Assembly (NCBI GenBank): GCA_949751835.1
Contig: CATKHK010000053.1
Coordinates: 1-64,000, forward strand
Direction of reading: 5' to 3'
Origin: Blepharisma japonicum
Lineage: Eukaryota; Ciliophora; Heterotrichea; Heterotrichida; Blepharismidae
DNA length: 64,000 nucleotides
Position numbers and translations under genes: made by a program. The stretch's first letter is position 1. Every line of letters starts with the position of its first letter. Positions 57,813 to 64,000 of this stretch are shown one piece after another. The notes under the pieces are model-generated. The model saw nothing but the letters and a program-made list of their open reading frames with translations. It did not search any database and was not told the DNA's origin.

Positions 57813-57899
57813 TGACACTGGCAGCAACGGATTATATTATATATTTAAAAAAATATAAATATAATTTCTATTTTTTGTATTATTTAGTGTGGAGAGTTA
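57813..57899. other. TA-flanked insertion, IES-like
   Basis: 87 bases present in the 3' flank of member 4 and absent from the aligned flank of member 3 (42650-42670), where CTATCTA-C-TA continues straight on. Bracketed by TA on both sides and very AT-rich, as expected of a short ciliate internal eliminated sequence, but an ordinary indel or small MITE would look similar. Confidence 0.35.
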
Positions 57900-58734
57900 T
57901 CTTTGTTAAAGATTAAATTTTATCAGCTTGAGAAATGATAAGTTACGGTTTTTATATTTTAGAAATTTTTAAAAAGTATTTGAATGATAACTAATGTGTG
58001 TCTAAACTATTTAGTTGCAAGAGTTACGATTGCTGATTAGTTCGCCAATTTAATGCATATGAAAATTAGCAATCAAATTTTTTTCTAGTTATCAATTAGA
58101 AACCTTCAAATATTTATTTGTCGATTTAAAAATATCATAGCTGTATTTCACTTTTTTGATTTATCAGTTTAATTTTATGTAAGTTTTTAGCCTCTGGTTT
58201 AATTATTAAAAGGTAGTGCCTCGGTTCAAAGCTGATAGTGAAACAAAATTTTTAACTAAAAGTATCAAGTCTTTATGACTTAAACTTTGAATTTATTAGT
58301 GTAAATAAAATAGTCCTCACAATATCTTTCTCTTAAATCGAATTTCATACAGAAATATTACATTTCAAAATTGTTAAATAATTATTACTTAGGATTAAAT
58401 TTCCTTATTAGAAACCATTTTCTTTATTAGAAGTCTAATAATGGTGTGGAATAAGACTTAGGCTAAAGCTATCCACTAATTATCAGACTTATTCAATATC
58501 CAAACTCCCTGGAACTGCATTAAGACAAAATATAAGTAGTTAATCTAGGAAGAATCTGGCTTTTTCAAGAACTCAGAAATACTAGCCAGTAATTCAAATT
58601 TCTAAGCAAGGCCTTGAATCAAATATTATAGGAATTGTAAATTTTTCATTCTGGCTATCCAAATCATTCATTTGAAAACAATCAAAAGAAATTTTTGGCA
58701 GAATTTTAATATTAAAATTTTCTTAACAAACAAT

Positions 58735-58742
58735 TATAAAAG
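58735..58742 (+). promoter_or_regulatory. TATA box of member 5
   Basis: TATAAAAG 26-33 bases before ATG 58768, in the same conserved block as at 55527. Confidence 0.5.
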
Positions 58743-58767
58743 TGAAATAAATGTCTTTATAAATAAA

Positions 58768-60181
58768 ATGGTTTACTTAAAACCTCTCAATACTCTTGTC
58801 GTCCTCATCCTCTTATCATTTGCCAATGGACAATTAGCACCACTAGGCGATTGACTTTGTTCCAAAAATACAGCAGATACCCTATCGATAGGCATCCCAT
58901 TGAAGTCTCCTACTCAGGGTATACCTTATATAACCACTGATGATCCTTCATTAGTCAATAGCATCGCTGGTTGTAACTCAATAAAACTGGCTGGTGGTCA
59001 AACTTGGATTTTAAATACAGACGCAAGCAGTTTAATTAGTGGCCTTACAGAGTATTCATTTGGATTTTGGGTAAATTTTCAATCAACTATCAGTGCCAAA
59101 GTTTTTCAATTCGGAGCTGACGCAGGCCCAAAATATGTTGTCTCATCAACAAAAGATGGCGCTTTAAAAATTTCCTTCTACTCAGATGCCACAACAACTG
59201 ACTCATCTAATGATATCTCCATAACTGTTCCTTTAAGTAATTTTTATACAGACAAGTGAATCTTTATTGTATTTCATTTTAATAGTGCTTCAGGAAGTGG
59301 TGCCACTTTGGATGTTATATTGCCTAAAACTTCCATAATTACCAAAACTTCAGCTACTTTTGCATTACCTGGAGGCAAATTCTATTTTGGTAAAGGAATT
59401 AAGGCAAACTTGCATGAAGTTATACTTACAAAGACTGCGACAATAAATGCAGGTCTTGATACAATAACATTAGATGATGGGATAAATCAGCAAGCTGTAG
59501 CCAAGCCTTGCAATATTCCTGGAGCTTGCAGTGATGATGTATGCGCTGATAGTGGTGCTACTTGCTTGGCAACAAAAGAGTATTGCACCACTTGCGATTC
59601 TAATGGATGCAGTGCTTGTGATGCTGACTCAGCCAGAGATCCATCAGCTTGGTGTAAAAATTGCTTGGGTACTTCTGTTGAACTTTTAGACTTTCACTGT
59701 AAATTTTACTTAGGTTGTGCTGTAGACCACCATTGTGCTGGATGCTCGAAAAAAAGCACTCAATGCGATGTATGTGCAACTGGATCCTTCCTTTATGATG
59801 AGAGTCCCACTTCTACAACTTGTCTTTGTAAGTTTTTATTTAGCTTGTACTGATTCCTGCACACTCTGCAAACCTGGCCCTACTTGTTATGCTTGTGCTG
59901 AAACAATAACTCAAACTGGAAGCACTTGCAGAGTCGATTCTATTGGATTCGAGATCAGCGCCGATCTTCCAAATATTGTACTAGACTTTGCTCATCCTCT
60001 CTCAACTGGGTTGACAAAAAGCTCATTTACAGCTACTTCAGCCTCAACTTCAGCAATCCCTACAACAGGATGGACTCTTACTGGCTGCGTAGCAGGTAAT
60101 ATACAATGCAACATTGTGACTGATAATGTTCACGAGAGTGATCTCCCACTTACGCTTAACATCGAGTTTACTCAAGCTTAG
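58768..60181 (+). CDS. Secreted LamG-like and cysteine-rich protein, member 5
   Basis: Exons 58768-59698, 59714-59827 and 59844-60181 (introns 15 and 16 nt) give an intact 460-residue protein ending at TAG. TGA codes Trp after PLGD (near 58852) and at 59257-59259 in FYTDKW. Signal peptide (NTLVVLILLSFANGQL), LamG-like domain (YSFGFWVNFQSTISAKVFQF), Cys-rich region (CTTCDSNGCSACDADSARD) and C-terminal module ending FTQA. Exons 2 and 3 are nearly identical to member 4 while the N-terminal third differs more, suggesting faster change in the exposed part or gene conversion of the 3' half. Confidence 0.85.
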
Positions 60182-61059
60182 AGAGTCTTACTAAGGTAAC
60201 TAACCTTTCTTAAAAATCAATAATAATTTCAATTCAACTATTTTTTTCTCAACATTTAGTTTTGTTTTCAACAGTTTGAGTTCAACGCTCTTGCAGCATT
60301 ATCTCAGTCAAATTAGCCATGTGAGAGACAACATAGAGAGTATAAGAAAAGAGAAAGCTATATCAACGAATTTAATTCTAAATCGAGTCAGAAATAGCTG
60401 AGTATATATAAAATTCTAAAGTTAGTTCAATTTTTGAAAAAAAAATAAAGATCATTGTTCTAGTTTTATATGGACTTAATATTTCTAAATCGAAATAATG
60501 AATCTATGGTATCAGAAAATGAAATTTAAAATAATTTCTATATCTAAACATTTTTATATTGATGCTTTCCATAGTCAGATGAAAGTGTTGAATTTACAAA
60601 AGTATTTTCTTACTATGTCGATTCAAAAATGCTTAAATCTCTTAATTATGAAGAAGATTAAGATACATATAGCTTTTAAAAACTTGAATCCTTTTCTTCA
60701 ATATTCTTCTGATAAATCCAAAAATAAGCGCCCAAGTATTAGGAATTAGGTTTTTTAGCATATCATATATATAATATAAAAAGAGCTATATTTTGAGGAT
60801 AAAAAATTAGTATTGTGATGAAATCAGAAATAAACATTCAAGTCAAATAAGAAAATAGAAACGCATTCATCCATTCGAAATATATTTTTATTTCAGCAGG
60901 GCTTTTATCATAATAACTAATTAAATCTTGAGAATTTATATAAATTTGCCTTGAAAATTCCTTATTTAATTCTTAAATTACAGCTTATAGCTTTTGTGTT
61001 TATAAATACTGTAAAAATTATAGTACAAAAATTCACTATTTTTCATTTATCTTGATCAT

Positions 61060-61350
61060 CAATCATTAGCCTATATCACAAGCCACAACACTGTGCTAAA
61101 CAAATAGCTTGTCTAACAATTATAGCAGCTTCTAGCAGCTCAAAATTCCCTATCGAGATATATCCACACTTTAAAAAACTTAATAATCCAAAGCGTGGCA
61201 TCATTGAATACTTTTCATCTTCCTGCTATATCATTGCTTTTTCACCTTTATCTTTGCTTTGTATCTCTTGCACCCTCATTTTTCTCAAATCTTATTCTTT
61301 TTCATCTTCGGTTTTAGCCATCTAGAATAAAAATTTAAAATCTTTTCTTC
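61060..61350 (-). pseudogene. Dispersed membrane-protein relic, third copy
   Basis: The most decayed relative of 48700-49180 and 51687-52100; recognised by nucleotide similarity. No usable frame. Confidence 0.35.
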
Positions 61351-61384
61351 TTTTCATTTGGCCAGAAAATAATTGCTTAGAAGA

Positions 61385-61849
61385 TTAAAAGTCTGCCCTG
61401 TGAGCAATACGATTGCAATCTTCTAAAACTCGATTTCTTTCAGCTCCAAGCTCAAATTCTGTCCCAGCATTGAGCATTTCAAAAAAGTGCCTGTTGTGCT
61501 AATTGAACCTCTTCCCAATTTACCGATAGTAAACTGCAGGCCAAGCCAAAAACAAAGGAGAGAAAACAAGTCTTTTGCAGCTGAAGTTTACAGCAAGCTG
61601 AAGGAGATTCCCTAAAAACATGCTATCAAAAAAGGACTTTAAAATTACGGCAAATCTGTATTTTCTCTTGACAATATAAGCCCAATCTCTTTCAGCATTA
61701 GTTTTATAGGTATCTAAGTTCTTGTTTAGTGCCTAGTCTTTAATAAATTTCATACGCAAATTGTCGCAAACGTGGTTAGGGTCTTTTTCAGCCTCAGGAG
61801 GTAGTTCAGTCTTCTCCTTATAGAAGTATTCTTCATCCATAACGCCCAT
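61385..61849 (-). pseudogene. Unknown 154-codon gene with three internal stops
   Basis: A single unshifted frame runs from MGVMDEEYFYKEKTELPPE to TAA 61385-61387 through one TAG and then a TAA and a TAG near the middle. The text is strongly protein-like: NAERDWAYIVKRKYRFAVIL, FFDSMFLGNLLQLAVNF, HFFEMLNAGTEFELGAERNR. It may have one or two membrane-inserted helices. Glutamine would fit all three stop positions. Not recognised. Its start lies just downstream of member 6, after the same spacer that separates the 48303 fragment from histone H3. Confidence 0.4.
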
Positions 61850-61924
61850 AATATTAAATTGTTAGTTGAGATAAGAGAGTTATTGATTTTTTTAGAAAGG
61901 TTAGTTACCTTAGTCAGACTTGAC

Positions 61925-63326
61925 TTAAGCTCGAGTAAGATCGAATTCAAACGAAATTGGGAGATCAGTTTCGAGAAGATTATTAGTTGTAATACTGCAT
62001 TGCTTCAAGCCTGCTGTGCATCCAGTTAATGTCCATCCAGCTGTAGGTATTGGTGCATTTGAGCTTGAAAAAGCTGTAAATGAATTTTTTGTCAACCCAG
62101 TCGCAAGAGGATAAGCAAAGTCCAATACAATGTTTGGAAGATTAGCACTGATTTGGAATCCAACAGAATCGACTCTACAAGCACTTTCTGTTAGAGTTAT
62201 TGTTTCAGCACAATTATAGCAAGCAGGGCCAGGACTGCATTGTATGCAGGAATCAGCACAAGCTAAATAAAAACATGCAAAGACAAGTTGTTGAAGTGGG
62301 ACTCTCTTGATTAAGGAAATATCCAATTGCACATACATCGCATTGGGTGCTTGTTGTTGAGCATCTATCACAATGGTGGTCTTTGGCGCAACCTAAGTAG
62401 AATTTACAGTGGTAATTTTTAACTTCAAAAGTACTATCAAGACAATCCTTGCACTTATTAGCTGGATTTCTGGCTGAGTTAGAATCGCAAGAAGTGCATC
62501 CATTGCTATTACAAGCGGTGCAATAGTTCAATAATGTGAAGCATGAATCATAACCATCGCATACATCATCACTGCAAACTCCAGGATTATTGCAAGGTCT
62601 AGCTTCAATATTTGTAGTAGATCCATCATCTAATGTTATTGTATCATAACTCCCATTTATTGTTGCAGTCTTTGTAAGTATAACTTTGCTGAACTTTGCC
62701 TTAATCGACATACCAAAATAGAATTTCCCTCCAGGCAATGCAAAATCAGCCGAAGTTTTGGTAATCATAGAGGCTTTAGGCAATATGATATCCAATGTAA
62801 CAGTGGTTGATATCTGCTTAAAATGAAACACAATAAAGATCCACTTATCTATGTAAAAATTACTTAAAGGAACAGTTATGGGGACGTCATTAGCTGGATC
62901 AGCTTGTGAGGAGCCTGATTGGAAGGAAACTTTTAAAGCACCATCTTTTGTTGATGAGACTATATAGTGTGGGCCAGCGCTATTTCCGAATTGAAAAACT
63001 TTGGTACTGATAGTTGATTGAAATCTTACCCAAAATCTAAATGCATACTCTGTTTCGGTTCCAATTAAACTGCTAGTGTCTGCTGTTAAACTCCAGGCTT
63101 GGCTACTAAGACCTGTTGAGAAACAGCCAACAAGATTTTCAATGTTTACAGTAGTATCTGGGGCTATATTAGGACCGTTGGAAGAAAGCTCATTTTCGAA
63201 ACCATTCGGCTAGCTAACAGCTGTATTTTTATATAAACTCCAGTAGCCTAGTGGTGTAAATAATCCATTGGCAAATGATAGGAGAACAAGAACGACAAGA
63301 GTATTTAGCGGTTTTGAATAAACCAT
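61925..63326 (-). pseudogene. LamG-like and cysteine-rich protein, member 6, one internal TAG
   Basis: Exons 63326-62408, 62392-62279 and 62262-61925 keep the frame for 456 residues apart from a TAG at 63212-63210 (about codon 39, between the signal peptide and the LamG-like domain). The first intron is the usual 15-nt gtaaattctacttag. The second is 16 nt but begins GC instead of GT (gcatgtttttatttag). Domains as in the other members: YAFRFWVRFQSTISTKVFQF, FYIDKWIFIVFHF, CTACNSNGCTSCDSNSARN, CDRCSTTSTQCDVCAIG. If translation started after the TAG the signal peptide would be lost. It lies tail to tail with member 5. Confidence 0.75.
62263..62278 (-). other. GC-AG 16-nt intron
   Basis: gcatgtttttatttag at the exact place of gtaagtttttatttag in members 3-5. 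It is either a tolerated GC donor or a lost splice site. Confidence 0.5.
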
Positions 63327-63352
63327 TTTATTTATAAGCCTAATTTATTTCA

Positions 63353-63360
63353 CTTTTATA
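63353..63360 (-). promoter_or_regulatory. TATA box of member 6
   Basis: Reads TATAAAAG on the minus strand, then TGAAATAAA, 27-34 bases before ATG 63326. Beyond it, 63380-64000 is AT-rich with no gene seen. Confidence 0.5.
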
Positions 63361-64000
63361 AATGTTTGTTAAGGAAATTTTACTATCAAAATTCTGCCAA
63401 TTAATTTTGATGTTTTCAAATTTATGATTTTTAGGCCAGAATAGAAATTATAAATTCTTATGCATTCAGCTTAAAAAATTGCTTTCAAATTTGAATTTGT
63501 CGCTAGGCTTTCGAGCTTTTGAAAAAATTCAGACTTCTCCCTAGTTAAAAAAATCATATTTTGGCTCTAACGCATTCCAAGAAGGACTTGGATATCGAAA
63601 ACAAGTCAAATATTTTGAAATCACTATATACCTAAGCTGCATTCTATGTCAGTCATTCAATTTCTAATAAAGAAAATGGTTTCTAATAAAGATAAAAATT
63701 CTAAGAACTATTTAATTATTTTATTTTGAGATTTCAAGGATTGGTATAAATTTTGTGGGATTTTTTTACTCATAATAATTGAAATTTATTGAATAAGGAT
63801 TGCTGCTTATAGATTAAAAATTATTTCACCATCATCTTTGAATTGAGGGATTGCTTAATAATTAGCAACTTAAACAAAATAGGCTTAAAACTTTTATAAA
63901 ATTAAATTGAATTATCAAAAAGGGAAATTTAGCTACGATTTACTTAGTTAGTTTAGGACTGAATTTTTATCGGTTTGGGGAATGATGTAAATTTGGTGAG

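Larger units (their letters stand above)
54930..58040. repeat. Tandem duplication, copy 1 (carries member 4)
   Basis: Upstream region, gene and 3' flank are repeated at 58060-60730 in the same orientation, directly adjacent. Copy 1 carries an extra 87-base TA-flanked insertion at 57813-57899. Confidence 0.8.
58060..60730. repeat. Tandem duplication, copy 2 (carries member 5)
   Basis: Second copy of 54930-58040, with a shorter 3' flank. Confidence 0.8.

Noticed and set aside
1-64000. Condylostoma-type code (all three stops reassigned)
   Set aside because: Intact genes of 895, 626 and 1,319 codons and four family members use TGA internally or TGG, but never TAA/TAG, so only UGA=Trp is supported.
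1-64000. CRISPR arrays, rRNA genes, virus-like elements
   Set aside because: None seen; repeats here are gene-sized duplications.

Overview
The window looks like nuclear DNA of a heterotrich ciliate, most like Blepharisma. Three things in the sequence support this. (1) UGA is read as tryptophan. In-frame TGA sits at conserved Trp positions, for example the closing W of a WD40 repeat at 14014-14016 and a W that is TGG in two paralogues and TGA in two others (56047-56049, 59257-59259). TAA and TAG act as stops. (2) Introns are 15 or 16 nt GT-AG, which I could place exactly in five intact genes, plus one 15-nt intron in a membrane-protein gene that still has an unexplained frame change. (3) The DNA is AT-rich with compact genes. 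No telomere, rRNA, certain tRNA, CRISPR array or virus-like element was found.

Layout. 0.5-10.4 kb: a run of recognisable but damaged genes (a coiled-coil protein, ubiquitin-activating enzyme E1, a TPR protein, a small unknown gene, an LRR protein, a kelch protein) around one intact small gene (7487-8233). 10.7-14.7 kb: one uninterrupted 1,319-residue gene joining WD40 repeats, an ankyrin-like part, a TRP-type ion channel and a C-terminal coiled coil. 14.9-17.4 kb: membrane-protein genes, partly damaged. 19.6-25.7 kb: four intact genes: a PGM1/IQCH-type ATP-grasp protein, a glutaredoxin, an axonemal dynein light-chain-domain coiled-coil protein and a TMEM164-like protein.

26-64 kb is a mosaic of segmental duplications. 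Its core is a family of secreted LamG-like plus cysteine-rich proteins: four intact three-exon genes (26203, 32617, 55561, 58768), two interrupted ones (40433; minus strand 63326) and several fragments. Between them lie dispersed copies of a unit made of a TMEM164-like gene and a divergent membrane-protein gene, plus relics of carbonic anhydrase, histone H3, protein kinase, LRR and TPR genes, and a few GC-richer ORFs that look foreign to their surroundings.

No operon logic applies. The intact genes in the left half point to cilia, membrane signalling and redox work, and the right half looks like an expanding and decaying surface-protein locus. The main doubt is whether the in-frame TAA/TAG codons and one-base shifts in the damaged genes are true decay, residual assembly errors or, less likely, unusual decoding.
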